Shown here: positions 1 through 9,333 of the stretch, piece after piece | Layout of the letters: each line of letters starts with the position of its first letter | How positions within the stretch are numbered: position 1 is the first letter of the stretch | NCBI RefSeq assembly: GCF_042648365.1 | Contig: NZ_JBHRXI010000016.1 | Span: 372,001 to 436,000, forward strand | Source: Lutimaribacter_A marinistellae | GTDB taxonomy: Bacteria; Pseudomonadota; Alphaproteobacteria; Rhodobacterales; Rhodobacteraceae | Reading direction: 5' to 3' | Length of the DNA: 64,000 nt | Made by a program: the position numbers and the translations under genes | Notes under the pieces: model-generated | The model's input: the letters and a program-made list of their open reading frames with translations, nothing else | Database searches by the model: none | Told to the model about the DNA's origin: nothing

Positions 1-819
1 CGGCTGGCTGATCAGCAGGACGCGCGCGCCGAGATCGGTGGCGCTGTCGTAATGGGCGAAGGGCGGCTCGTAGCGGGAGAACGCCACCGCATCCATCGGC
101 ATCTGCATCTCGATCCCCGCATCGCGGTCGAAATGGCGGCGCATGCCCACGCTGATGAGGGGGGCGTTGTATTCATCCATGAGCGCTTTGCGCTGCCTGG
201 TGGTGAGAACGCCGGTCGCCTCGAAGCCCCGCGCCGATTGCCATTCGGCCATCGCACCGCGCGTGCCACGCCCAAAGGCACCGTCGATCGCGGCATTGTA
301 GAACCCGGCCGCCTGCAAGGCGACCTGTAGGTCGCGCCGTTCCTGTCCGGTCAGCAATTGCTCGCTACGGCGTGCCTCGGACGGGGTCTCGTCGGAGGGT
401 TCGGGATCGGCGGCCGCCCTGGCTTGCGTCTCGGGCTGGTTGCCGAGCAGGCCATCGGTGCTGAGCGCGGTGTTCGGAATGACGGCGCCGGCGGGCCAGA
501 AGGGCTGCCGCAGGCTGTTTGGTTGAACGATGAAGCTGTCGCGCGGGATCTCGCGTTCCGAGCGATAGACCTGCAGCACGCGCCGTGCATCTTCGGGCGC
601 GTAGGGGCCCAGCACGATGCCGTACCAGCCGCCACCAAGTGCAAAGCCGTGAACATCGGCAAGATTGTCGGAGAAATACTGTGCCCGTTCCTGGGCGGCG
701 CGCAAGGACGGGTGCGCCTCGATCTGGACCCACACGGCCCCTTGCCCGGATTGCTGGGCCGCCGCCGGTTGCAGCGCACATAGCGCGACGATCGATAGGG
801 CCGACAAAACGCGTATCAT
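1..819 (-). CDS. Secreted SPOR / peptidoglycan-binding domain protein (3' end outside window)
   Basis: The minus-strand frame is open from an ATG at 819 to the window edge, so the C-terminus is missing. A hydrophobic signal peptide (about residues 1-22, ending AAAQ) suggests export. Residues about 30-95 look like a SPOR-type repeat (AQYFSDNLADVHGF, then YGIVLGPYAPEDARRVL). Residues about 160-220 match a peptidoglycan-binding-1 fold (LQVALQAAGFYNAAIDGAFG). Proteins with this order in Rhodobacterales are often annotated as serine proteases or peptidoglycan-binding proteins, but no catalytic domain is visible in the part present. It diverges from glyQ across about 200 bp. The domain calls are reading-based; the enzymatic role is unknown. 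Confidence 0.75.
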   Translation of the reverse strand, partial: MIRVLSALSIVALCALQPAAAQQSGQGAVWVQIEAHPSLRAAQERAQYFSDNLADVHGFALGGGWYGIVLGPYAPEDARRVLQVYRSEREIPRDSFIVQPNSLRQPFWPAGAVIPNTALSTDGLLGNQPETQARAAADPEPSDETPSEARRSEQLLTGQERRDLQVALQAAGFYNAAIDGAFGRGTRGAMAEWQSARGFEATGVLTTRQRKALMDEYNAPLISVGMRRHFDRDAGIEMQMPMDAVAFSRYEPPFAHYDSATDLGARVLLISQP

Positions 820-1018
820 CTGGTCTTTTACCTCGGGAAAAAATCGGTCCGTTGAAGCTTATGCCTCAATATGGCGTGATTACCATGACCTGCCAGCCAC
901 GGAAAACGGTGTGTGTCGCAATCACGACAGCGTGGCCAGGGGCGAGGCGTTGACGCCTCTGGCCCGCTTGCATAGGAAAGGCGCGATCAAGCCGCAGACC
1001 GCGCGCCGGAGAGACGTG

Positions 1019-1957
1019 ATGACCGAAGCGAAGACCGCCCCCCGTTCCTTTCAGGAGATCATCCTGCGCCTGCAGGCCTACTGGGCCGGCAAAGGATGCG
1101 CGGTGATGCAACCCTATGACATGGAGGTGGGGGCTGGCACCTTTCATCCGGCGACGACCTTGCGGTCGCTGGGCTCGACCCCGTGGGCGGCGGCCTATGT
1201 GCAGCCGTCGCGCCGTCCGACCGACGGGCGCTATGGCGAGAACCCGAACCGGCTGCAGCACTACTACCAGTTCCAGGTGCTGATCAAACCCAGTCCGCCG
1301 GACCTGCAGGAGCTTTATCTGGGTTCGCTTGAGGCCATCGGCATCGACATGACGCTGCATGACATCCGTTTTGTCGAGGATGACTGGGAAAGCCCGACGC
1401 TGGGGGCCTGGGGGCTGGGCTGGGAGGTCTGGTGCGACGGGATGGAGGTGAGCCAATTCACCTATTTCCAGCAGGTCGGCGGCCATGATTGCGCGCCCGT
1501 TTCGGGCGAGCTGACCTATGGCCTGGAACGTCTGGCGATGTATGTGCTGGGCGTCGATCACGTGATGGACATGCCGTATAACGACCCCGATGCGCCCATT
1601 CCGCTGAGCTATGGCGACGTGTTCAAGCAGACCGAAGAGGAATATGCGCGCTGGAATTTCGACGTGGCCAACACGCAGATGCTGTTGCGGCATTTCGAAG
1701 AGGCCGAGGAAGAATGCGCGACGATCCTTGCGCAAGACCATGTCGACCCCAAGACCGGCAAACGTATCGTGATGGCCCACCCCGCCTATGACCAGTGCAT
1801 CAAGGCAAGCCACATCTTCAACCTGCTCGATGCGCGTGGCGTGATCTCGGTCACCGAGCGGCAGGCCTATATCGGCCGGGTTCGGGCGCTGGCCAAGCAA
1901 TGCGCGGATGCATTTGTGCAAACCGGGGCCGGAGGCTATGCTGACGCCCAAAGCTAG
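1019..1957 (+). CDS. glyQ: Glycyl-tRNA synthetase alpha subunit
   Basis: This is the 312-residue catalytic alpha chain of the bacterial alpha2beta2 glycyl-tRNA synthetase, which charges tRNA-Gly with glycine in the cytoplasm. The class II core is clear: PYDMEVGAGTFHPAT at residues 32-46 and QPSRRPTDGRYGENPNR at about 62-78, both strongly conserved in GlyQ. The frame is open further upstream, but the start at 1019 (MTEAKTAPRSFQE) gives the normal family length and N-terminus. The partner beta subunit lies at 4277-6535, separated by three unrelated genes. Identity is certain. Confidence 0.97.
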   Translation: MTEAKTAPRSFQEIILRLQAYWAGKGCAVMQPYDMEVGAGTFHPATTLRSLGSTPWAAAYVQPSRRPTDGRYGENPNRLQHYYQFQVLIKPSPPDLQELYLGSLEAIGIDMTLHDIRFVEDDWESPTLGAWGLGWEVWCDGMEVSQFTYFQQVGGHDCAPVSGELTYGLERLAMYVLGVDHVMDMPYNDPDAPIPLSYGDVFKQTEEEYARWNFDVANTQMLLRHFEEAEEECATILAQDHVDPKTGKRIVMAHPAYDQCIKASHIFNLLDARGVISVTERQAYIGRVRALAKQCADAFVQTGAGGYADAQS

Positions 1958-1966
1958 GGGCAGGGC

Positions 1967-2647
1967 ATGGACAGCGCGACACAGGAACATTACGAGGAGC
2001 GGCTGCGCAAGATGCGCCGCAAGATGCAGCGGCGCGTGCGCACGGCGCAGAGCCAGGGATTCATGGCAGGCGCGGCGGCGATGCTGCGGCCCGGTGACGT
2101 GGTGGTCGACTGTGGCGCGAACGTGGGCGATGTGACGGCCGTGCTGGCCGGGACGGGGGCCACCGTTCATTGCTTCGAGCCCGATCCCTATGCATGGGAG
2201 ATCCTGAGCGGACGGTTTGGCGAGACGCCGAATGTCCATCTGCACAACAAGGCGGTGGGTGTGCAGGCGGGCAGCGTGCAATTGATGCGGTCGGACGCGT
2301 TCGACGACGACCCGCGCGGCAAGACGGTGATGAGCACGACACTGCCCGGCGGGCGAGGCATCAGCGCGGAGGCTGCGGTCGAGGTCGAGATGATCGACTT
2401 TCCGTCTTTTCTGAGCGCACTGGCCGAAGAGGCGGGCGGGATCGCCATGCTCAAGATGGATATCGAGGGCGCGGAGCTGGACATTCTCGAGGCGATGGAA
2501 GAGCGGCAGTTGTTCGACCCGATCCGCGTCACGCTGGTAGAGACGCATGAGAAGAAGTTTCCCGAGCTGCGACCGAGGTTCAGGGCGCTGAAAGCGCGGA
2601 TGGCCGAGGCTTACCCGGCGTCGAAGGTCAACCTGGACTGGATCTGA
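1967..2647 (+). CDS. FkbM-family SAM-dependent methyltransferase
   Basis: A 226-residue protein starting 10 bp after glyQ, so probably cotranscribed with it. The glycine-rich SAM-binding motif VVDCGANVGDVTAVL (about residues 45-59) is followed by HCFEPDPYAWEIL, the acidic residue that would hold the SAM ribose. LKMDIEGAELDIL at about 162-174 is the typical FkbM-family motif. Members methylate hydroxyls of sugars, lipids or polyketides; the substrate here cannot be read. The N-terminus is rich in Arg/Lys and is a helical extension before the fold. Placement next to glyQ is common in Rhodobacterales but implies no tRNA role. Confidence 0.85.
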   Translation: MDSATQEHYEERLRKMRRKMQRRVRTAQSQGFMAGAAAMLRPGDVVVDCGANVGDVTAVLAGTGATVHCFEPDPYAWEILSGRFGETPNVHLHNKAVGVQAGSVQLMRSDAFDDDPRGKTVMSTTLPGGRGISAEAAVEVEMIDFPSFLSALAEEAGGIAMLKMDIEGAELDILEAMEERQLFDPIRVTLVETHEKKFPELRPRFRALKARMAEAYPASKVNLDWI

Positions 2648-2720
2648 ACGCGCGCCGGGGCTGGACAAAGGGCGTGTTCCTCTAGATCAGGCGGGACGGG
2701 ACTATCGGAGAGAGCAACGC

Positions 2721-3248
2721 ATGACCGGCAAGCTGCTTGTCATCATCCTGGTTTTTTGCGCCGCACTGGCAGCGGGCGGGATGTACTACCTTCAGATTTA
2801 CGGGTTCTATTACGACGTGGAGCCAAGTGCGGGCCGCGACGTCGTGCTTGTGACTGCCGATGGCGAGGTACCCGAGCCGATCGCCTATTCGAACTTTCGG
2901 GCGATAGATGCCGACAGCTCGCCGATCCGCTATCGCGCCTGTTTCGAGACAGACCTGACGCCCGACGCGCTTGCCCGGGATCACGTGCCGGTCGATGAGG
3001 CGATGCCGCTACAGACGCCCGGTTGGTTCGATTGTTTTGACGCCGAGGCGCTGGGCGAAAAGCTGGCATCAGGAGAGGCGCGGGCCTTTCTGAGCCAGAA
3101 GAACATCCATTACGGGGTGGACCGGGTGGTTGCCGTCACGCAGGACGGGCGGGGCTATGCCTGGCACATTCTCAACGATTGCGGCGAGAAGGCTTATGAC
3201 GGGACCGTCGTGGGCGAAGAGTGCCCGCCGCGGCCCGGCACGGAGTGA
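2721..3248 (+). CDS. DUF6446-like membrane-anchored or secreted protein
   Basis: A 175-residue protein of unknown function. Residues about 5-25 are hydrophobic (LLVIILVFCAALAAGGMYYL), giving an N-terminal membrane anchor or uncleaved signal. The rest is a soluble, acidic domain with Cys pairs (YRACFETDL, GWFDCFDAE, ILNDCGEKA, GEECPP). The overall pattern resembles the DUF6446 family found between glyQ and glyS in Rhodobacterales; this assignment is from memory. It probably belongs to the glyQ operon and is followed by the DUF1206 gene. No catalytic motif is evident. Confidence 0.7.
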   Translation: MTGKLLVIILVFCAALAAGGMYYLQIYGFYYDVEPSAGRDVVLVTADGEVPEPIAYSNFRAIDADSSPIRYRACFETDLTPDALARDHVPVDEAMPLQTPGWFDCFDAEALGEKLASGEARAFLSQKNIHYGVDRVVAVTQDGRGYAWHILNDCGEKAYDGTVVGEECPPRPGTE

Positions 3249-3317
3249 TCAATTGACCGAGCGAGGGAACTCAACCGGGGCGTGATGCGCTGTCCTGTCA
3301 GAAACAGGAGAGCCAAC

Positions 3318-4181
3318 ATGTCCGAAAAAGCCCCCGCCTGGGTCGTTCCCGTCATGCGCGCCGGCTATGCCGCGCGGGCCGCCGTCTACGCCATCGTCGG
3401 CGCCATTGCCGTTCTTGCCGCGTGGCGCGGCGGTCAGGCCGAAGGCACCGGCGATGCCCTTGCGCAGCTGCGCGGCGAGCCGTGGGGGATGGCGGCTCTG
3501 TGGATCATCGCCATCGGTCTTTTGTCCTACATGGTCTGGCGGCTGATCGACGCGTTCATGGACCTCGAGAACCACGGCACGGATGCCAAGGGGCTGATCG
3601 CGCGGACGGGTCTTGTCGTGACAGGGCTGGTGCATGGCGCGCTGGGCGTTTCGGCGGCCAGCACGGCGATCGGCAGCGGGCAAGGCGGTGGTGGCGCGGG
3701 CACCGAGACCATGGTGCAAAAGCTCATGACGATGCCGTTCGGCGTCTGGCTGGTGGGTGCGGCCGGGTTGGCCACCATCGGTGCGGGCATCTACTATGCG
3801 TACAAGGGTATTTCCGAGAAATACAAACAGCATATCGTCGCCACGCCGACCGCGCGCAAGCTGGACCCGGTAATGAAATTCGGGCTGGTCGCCGAGGGTG
3901 TCGTCGTGGGGATCATCGGCGTGATGATCTGTTACGCCGCGCTGACCTCGAACCCGGACCAGGCCGGCGGTGTCGGCATGGCGCTGGAGCAGGTCCGTTC
4001 CGCCCCGTTCGGCCGGTTCCTGTTGGGTGTCATCGGGCTGGGCCTTATCGGCTTTGCGGTCGAAAACGCGGTCGAAGCGCTGTACCGCTACGTTCCGCGC
4101 CGGGCAGGGGATGACGTGATGAGCCTTGCCCGCCGGGCCAAGCTGAAGGCAGAGGGCAAGCTGCACGAGGCAACGGCCTAA
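3318..4181 (+). CDS. DUF1206 integral membrane protein
   Basis: A 287-residue polytopic membrane protein with three similar units, each of about two membrane spans. Each unit opens with a related stretch: GYAARAAVYAIVGAIAVLAA near the N-terminus, ARTGLVVTGLVHGALGVSA near residue 95, and KFGLVAEGVVVGIIGVMICYA near 190. This triplicated layout is the hallmark of DUF1206, whose function is unknown. The start at 3318 was chosen because AGGAG lies 7 bases upstream; an ATG at 3282 is possible but adds a non-conserved tail. It lies between glyQ and glyS, with a strong hairpin after it. Confidence 0.85.
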   Translation: MSEKAPAWVVPVMRAGYAARAAVYAIVGAIAVLAAWRGGQAEGTGDALAQLRGEPWGMAALWIIAIGLLSYMVWRLIDAFMDLENHGTDAKGLIARTGLVVTGLVHGALGVSAASTAIGSGQGGGGAGTETMVQKLMTMPFGVWLVGAAGLATIGAGIYYAYKGISEKYKQHIVATPTARKLDPVMKFGLVAEGVVVGIIGVMICYAALTSNPDQAGGVGMALEQVRSAPFGRFLLGVIGLGLIGFAVENAVEALYRYVPRRAGDDVMSLARRAKLKAEGKLHEATA

Positions 4182-4233
4182 CCGCTTGCCCCCCGGGCCT
4201 GCGGGCTTTAAGCAACGACCAAAGCGAGAACCC

Positions 4234-4259
4234 CGCCCGCGCATCATTCCGCGCGGGCG
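4234..4259 (+). other. GC-rich hairpin between the DUF1206 gene and glyS
   Basis: A perfect 9-bp inverted repeat, CGCCCGCGC and GCGCGGGCG, around an 8-base loop. It lies about 50 bp after the DUF1206 stop and ends 17 bp before the glyS ATG. No U-run follows, so it is not a classic terminator. It could stabilise an mRNA end or modulate glyS translation. Confidence 0.5.
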
Positions 4260-4276
4260 CCTCATTTGGTGAGACG

Positions 4277-6535
4277 ATGCCCGACCTGCTGATCGAACTC
4301 TTTTCCGAGGAAATCCCCGCGCGCATGCAGAAGCGCGCCTCCGAGGACCTGAAGAAGCGGATGACCGACGGGCTGGTCGAGGCGGGGCTGACCTATTCGG
4401 GGGCTGCCGCGTTCGCGACGCCGCGCCGCCTGACACTGGCGGTCGAGGGGCTGCTGGCGCAGAGCCCGACACTGCGAGAAGAGCGCAAGGGTCCCAAGGT
4501 TGGCGCGCCCGACAAGGCGGTCGAGGGGTTCCTGCGCGGTGCGGGCATTACCCGTGACCAGCTCGAAGAGCGTGAGACGCCCAAGGGTGCGGTCTATTTC
4601 GCGACCATCGAGAAAGCCGGACGGCCCGCCGCCGAGATCGTCTCCGAGGTTCTGGAAAACGTGATCCGCACTTTCCCCTGGCCCAAGTCGATGCGCTGGG
4701 GTGGGTCATCCCTGCGCTGGGTGCGGCCGCTGCATTCGATCCTGTGTCTGCTGACCGACGAGAGCGGGGCCGCCATCGTGCCGATGGAGATTGACGGGAT
4801 CGTCGCCGGGGATACGACTGAAGGTCATCGTTTCATGGCGCCGGGCCGGTTCGCGGTGACATCGTTCGAGGATTACGAGGCCAAGCTTAAACGCGCGCAT
4901 GTGGTACTGAACCCGCAGGAACGGGCCGATCACATAAAGTCCGAGGCGCAGAACCTTGCTTTTGCTTCTGGGTTGGAACTGGTTCAGGACGAGGGCCTTT
5001 TGGCCGAGGTCGCGGGGCTGGTCGAATGGCCCGTGGTCCTGATGGGCGAGATCGGTGCGGAGTTCCTGGACCTGCCGCCCGAGGTGCTGCAGACATCGAT
5101 GAAGGAGCACCAGAAGTTCTTCTCCGTCCGAAACCCCAAGACCGGGCGGATCGAGCGCTTCATCACCGTGGCCAACCGCGAAACCGCCGATCACGGTGCG
5201 ACGATCCTTGCCGGCAACCAGAAGGTTCTGTCGGCGCGTCTGGCCGATGCCAAGTTCTTTTGGGAGAACGACCTTCGCATCGCGAAAACCGATATCGGCC
5301 AATGGGTCGAGGCGCTGGAAAACGTCACCTTCCACAACCGGTTGGGCAGCCAGGGCGACCGTATCCGCCGGATCGTTGCGCTCAGCGGTGCGCTGGCACC
5401 TCTCACCGGGGCCGACCCTCAGGAAGCGCAGGAGGCCGCGCGGCTCGCCAAGGCCGATCTGAGCTCGGAAATGGTTTACGAATTCCCCGAATTGCAGGGG
5501 TTGATGGGGCGCTACTACCTTCAGGCGTCGGGTCTTGACGATGAAGGCGCGGCTGCGGCCGAAGAGCATTACGCGCCGCTGGGTCCGTCGGACTCTGTTC
5601 CGCATCGGCCGCTTTCCGTGACGGTGGCGATGGCGGACAAGCTGGACACGCTGACGGGCTTCTGGGCGATCGACGAGAAACCGACCGGATCCAAGGATCC
5701 GTTCGCCCTGCGCCGTGCCGCTCTGGGGGTGATCCGGCTGATCCTTGAAAACGGGCTACGCCTGTCGCTGAAAGAGGCCGTTGCGCGCGCGTTTTTCCCG
5801 CATGCGATCAAGCGCGACACCGACGGCGTGGAAACACCCGAGGAAAAGCGCGCCGAATACGCGCGGATCATGGGGATCGACCTCGACAAGCTGCACACCC
5901 TGGACACCGAGGCGCTGGTTACCATGATCGGCGAGCGCGGCGTGTTCGGAACGCTGTGGGACACGCTGAAGGACCGGAATTCGAGCTTTCACCAGGATGC
6001 TGGCACGATTGCCGATCTGGTCGGTTTTTTCCATGACAGGCTCAAGGTGTTCCTGCGCGATGAAGGCATCCGCCACGACATCATCGACGCATGTCTTGCG
6101 ATGGACGGTAGCGACGATCTGTACCTGCTGGTGAAGCGGGCGCGGGCGCTCAACGAGGTTCTGGCCACCGAGGATGGCGAGAACCTCGTGCAGGGGTTCA
6201 AACGGGCGAACAACATCCTGACCCAGGCCGAGGAAAAGGACGGGGTCGAGTATTCCTTTGGCGCCGACGTGAAGTATGCCGAGGAAGGCGCGGAAACGGC
6301 GCTGTTCGCGGCACTGGATGCGGCAGAAGAGAAGATTGCCCCGGCGCTTGCGCAGGAAGATTTCGCGGCCGCCGTTTCGGCCATGGCCGGGCTGCGCGCG
6401 CCGATTGATGCGTTTTTCGAGGCGGTTCAGGTCAATGCCGACAGCGCCGTTCTGCGCCGCAACCGGCTGAACCTGCTCAACCGCATTCGCGCCGTCTGCT
6501 CGCAGGTGGCGGATCTGACGCGAATCGAGAGCTGA
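4277..6535 (+). CDS. glyS: Glycyl-tRNA synthetase beta subunit
   Basis: The 752-residue beta chain of heterotetrameric glycyl-tRNA synthetase, needed for tRNA recognition. The N-terminus MPDLLIELFSEEIPARMQ is the family signature. LQTSMKEHQKFFSV (about residue 272) and GADVKYAEEGAETALFAAL near the C-terminus fit the tRNA-binding body and the anticodon-binding DALR-type domain. Length is a little above the usual 690-700. It pairs with glyQ at 1019-1957. The preceding hairpin at 4234-4259 sits close to its start. Confidence 0.97.
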   Translation: MPDLLIELFSEEIPARMQKRASEDLKKRMTDGLVEAGLTYSGAAAFATPRRLTLAVEGLLAQSPTLREERKGPKVGAPDKAVEGFLRGAGITRDQLEERETPKGAVYFATIEKAGRPAAEIVSEVLENVIRTFPWPKSMRWGGSSLRWVRPLHSILCLLTDESGAAIVPMEIDGIVAGDTTEGHRFMAPGRFAVTSFEDYEAKLKRAHVVLNPQERADHIKSEAQNLAFASGLELVQDEGLLAEVAGLVEWPVVLMGEIGAEFLDLPPEVLQTSMKEHQKFFSVRNPKTGRIERFITVANRETADHGATILAGNQKVLSARLADAKFFWENDLRIAKTDIGQWVEALENVTFHNRLGSQGDRIRRIVALSGALAPLTGADPQEAQEAARLAKADLSSEMVYEFPELQGLMGRYYLQASGLDDEGAAAAEEHYAPLGPSDSVPHRPLSVTVAMADKLDTLTGFWAIDEKPTGSKDPFALRRAALGVIRLILENGLRLSLKEAVARAFFPHAIKRDTDGVETPEEKRAEYARIMGIDLDKLHTLDTEALVTMIGERGVFGTLWDTLKDRNSSFHQDAGTIADLVGFFHDRLKVFLRDEGIRHDIIDACLAMDGSDDLYLLVKRARALNEVLATEDGENLVQGFKRANNILTQAEEKDGVEYSFGADVKYAEEGAETALFAALDAAEEKIAPALAQEDFAAAVSAMAGLRAPIDAFFEAVQVNADSAVLRRNRLNLLNRIRAVCSQVADLTRIES

Positions 6536-6602
6536 GCGCCGCGCGAGAGGCTTGCGTCGCGCCCTGCGCGGCGTATTCTGCGGCGGAAAGATAGGTGCCG
6601 CA

Positions 6603-9167
6603 GTGCAGAATAATCCCGATGTCACGCTCATCACGCCCACCGCACCAGTGGCCACGGCCACGCATGGCGGCCGGGCCAAATGCCTGCAACGGCTGAACCG
6701 GCTTGACCTGCCGGTGCCACCGACCGTCGCGCTGTCGTTCAAGGCGGTTCACGCCATCGCGGCGGGCCAGCTTCCCGATCTTGAGGCTGTGCTGAGCCAG
6801 TTCGACACGACCGCCTTGCTGTGTGTGCGACCGAGTTCCGAGGACCCCGATTGGGGCGGGCCCAACGCCGTTCTCAATATCGGGATGAACGACGAACGCT
6901 TTGCCGCGCTGACGGCGGAGATGGGCGAACAGGCGGCGGCAGCGCTCTATCTGCGTTTCGTGCAAAGCTATGCCGTCCACGTGGCGCGCCTGGACCCGGA
7001 CCTGTTCGACGCGGTCGAATCGGACGGGGCGGTTGGCTTGCGCCATTCTCTGCGGGCCTATGAAGATGAAACCGAAGAGCCGTTCCCGCAGGATCGCGGC
7101 GAGCAGCTTGGCGCGGTGTTGCGATCCATGGCGCGCGCGTGGGAGGGCACATCGGCCCGTCTGCTGCGGCAGGCCAAGGGCGCGCCGGCGGATGCCGGTC
7201 TGGGCCTTGTCGTACAGGAAATGATCCCCGGTTTCGGGCGCGGGGAATGCGGTTCGGGCGTGTTCCAGCTGGTCGATCCGGTGACCGGCGCGCAGCAGAT
7301 TACCGGCCGCTACCTGAGCCAGAGCCAGGGGCGCGATGCGCTGGGGCCGGGAGTCGAGGCGATCTACCTCGAGCGTGACCCGCGTGGGCCGTCACTGGAG
7401 GAGCTGGCGCCCGAGGCCTTTGCCGCGCTCAAGGATCACGCCGCTCTGATGCGGCGGAAACTGCGGGCCGAGATGCAGGTCGAGTTCGTGATCGAGAACG
7501 GCCATGTTCACATCCTTGACGGGGTGCGGGTGCCGCGCTCCTCGCGGGCGGCGGTGCGTATCGCGGTCCGGCTGGCAGAGGATGGGGTCATTTCTCCGCA
7601 AGAGGCGGTGATGCGGGTTGAGCCGCATTCGCTCAACGAATTGTTGCACCGGCAGGTACATCCGCAGGCGCGCCGCGATGTGCTGACCTCGGCCATTGCC
7701 GCCAGCCCCGGCGCTGCGACCGGGCGGATCGTGTTTACCGCGGCCGAAGCGCAAGCCAGCGCCGCGCGCGGCGATCCTTGCATCCTGGTGCGGCGCGAAA
7801 CCTCGCCGGAGGATGTACGGGGCATGCATGCGGCGGCCGGCGTCCTGACCGAGCGCGGCGGGATGACGAGCCACGCGGCGGTGATCGGCCGGGGGCTGGG
7901 TCTGCCCTGTATCGTCGGCGCGTCCGAGATACGGTTTCAGACCAAGAAACGTCAGCTGGTGGCGCCCGATGGCCGGGTGCTCCGAACCGGCGATATCATT
8001 ACCATCGACGGATCGTCGGGGCAGGTCCTTGCCGGTGAGCCCGCGATGCTGGAGGCGGCGCAGGACGAATCCTTTCAGACATTGATGGCCTGGGCCGATG
8101 CGGAACGCGATATCGGCATCCGCGCCAATGCGGACACGCCTGCAGATGCGCAGACGGCGCGCAATTTCAACGCTCAGGGAATCGGGCTTTGCCGGACGGA
8201 GCACATGTTCTTTGAACCCGGCCGCCTGACGGTGATGCGCGAGATGATCTTTGCCGAGACGGCCGCGGGGCGTTCGGCGGTTCTGGAACGGCTTCTGCCG
8301 ATGCAGCGCGAAGACTTCGTGCAGCTCTTTCGCATCATGGAAGGGCAGCCGGTTTGCATCCGCCTGTTCGATCCGCCGCTTCACGAGTTCCTGCCGACAT
8401 CGAGGCAGGGGCAACGGGAACTGGCCGAGGCGCTGGATCTGCCGGTGTCGAATGTCGAACGTCGTGTCGACGCGATGAGCGAGTACAACCCGATGCTGGG
8501 CTTGCGGGGCGTGCGGCTGGGCGTGACGGTGCCCGAGATCTATGACATGCAGGCCCGCGCCATTTTCGAAGCGACGCTGGAGGCCAGCAAGAAGGGGGAG
8601 CCGGTGGTGCCGGAAGTGATGATCCCTCTGGTATCGGCCCGCCGCGAAGTGGAGTTGGTCAAGACACGGATCGACGCGGTCGCCGCTGCGGTGGCGTTCG
8701 AGCGGGGGCAGGAATTCGATTACCGGCTGGGCGTCATGACCGAAACGCCGCGCGCCTGTCTGCGCGCCGGAGAAATCGCGCCGCATACGGCCTTCATGAG
8801 CTTCGGGACCAATGACCTGACGCAGATGACCTATGGCTTGTCGCGCGACGATGCGGGGCGGTTCATGTCGGCATATGTGCGCAAAGGCGTATTCGAGGAA
8901 GACCCGTTCCACGTGCTCGATGCCGATGGTGTGGGAGAGCTGCTGAGCCTGGCCGTTGAGCGGGCACGCGCCGCGCAGCCGGGAATCACCCTGTCGATTT
9001 GCGGCGAACATGGTGGGAATCCCGAATCAATCCGCCTGTGTCGGGAGGTCGGGTTCGATTATGTATCCTGTTCACCCTTCAGGGTTCCGGTGGCCCGGCT
9101 TGCCGCGGCCCAACTGGCCATAGCCGCAAAACTTGGTGGAGAACCCAACCCGAAATTCAAAATGTAG
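6603..9167 (+). CDS. PPDK-like PEP-utilising enzyme with divergent N-terminal domain
   Basis: About 854 residues from a GTG at 6603 (an in-frame upstream start at 6552 is also possible). The central phosphohistidine domain is clear: GGMTSHAAVIGRGLGLPCIVGA near residues 418-440, His in TSHA being the phosphoryl carrier. The C-terminal PEP/pyruvate barrel has GIGLCRTEHMFF, FMSFGTNDLTQMTYG and SICGEHGGNP, all typical of pyruvate phosphate dikinase. The N-terminal ATP-grasp half is unusual: it starts THGGRAKCLQRLNRLDLPVP and lacks the usual GGKGANLAEM opening. It may be a PPDK interconverting pyruvate and PEP, or a paralogue with other nucleotide use. It follows glyS by under 70 bp. Confidence 0.8.
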   Translation: MQNNPDVTLITPTAPVATATHGGRAKCLQRLNRLDLPVPPTVALSFKAVHAIAAGQLPDLEAVLSQFDTTALLCVRPSSEDPDWGGPNAVLNIGMNDERFAALTAEMGEQAAAALYLRFVQSYAVHVARLDPDLFDAVESDGAVGLRHSLRAYEDETEEPFPQDRGEQLGAVLRSMARAWEGTSARLLRQAKGAPADAGLGLVVQEMIPGFGRGECGSGVFQLVDPVTGAQQITGRYLSQSQGRDALGPGVEAIYLERDPRGPSLEELAPEAFAALKDHAALMRRKLRAEMQVEFVIENGHVHILDGVRVPRSSRAAVRIAVRLAEDGVISPQEAVMRVEPHSLNELLHRQVHPQARRDVLTSAIAASPGAATGRIVFTAAEAQASAARGDPCILVRRETSPEDVRGMHAAAGVLTERGGMTSHAAVIGRGLGLPCIVGASEIRFQTKKRQLVAPDGRVLRTGDIITIDGSSGQVLAGEPAMLEAAQDESFQTLMAWADAERDIGIRANADTPADAQTARNFNAQGIGLCRTEHMFFEPGRLTVMREMIFAETAAGRSAVLERLLPMQREDFVQLFRIMEGQPVCIRLFDPPLHEFLPTSRQGQRELAEALDLPVSNVERRVDAMSEYNPMLGLRGVRLGVTVPEIYDMQARAIFEATLEASKKGEPVVPEVMIPLVSARREVELVKTRIDAVAAAVAFERGQEFDYRLGVMTETPRACLRAGEIAPHTAFMSFGTNDLTQMTYGLSRDDAGRFMSAYVRKGVFEEDPFHVLDADGVGELLSLAVERARAAQPGITLSICGEHGGNPESIRLCREVGFDYVSCSPFRVPVARLAAAQLAIAAKLGGEPNPKFKM

Positions 9168-9333
9168 CGTGTTGCCATATTGCTGCGTGCGCGCAACTTT
9201 TTCACGAACTTGCGGAATCCCGCTTGCGTTTTCTCTAAAACTGGACCTTTTGCGCCGGGTCCGGTACTGCCCCCCCTGCGCCTTCGGGGGAGGGCGGTGC
9301 GTATCCAGTGCAAACTTGGGGACCGATTGAGAT

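Noticed and set aside
866..2668. A 600-codon open frame on the minus strand
   Set aside because: It lies fully opposite glyQ and the FkbM-type methyltransferase, has no recognisable motif and is rich in Arg and His, as expected for a shadow of high-GC coding DNA.
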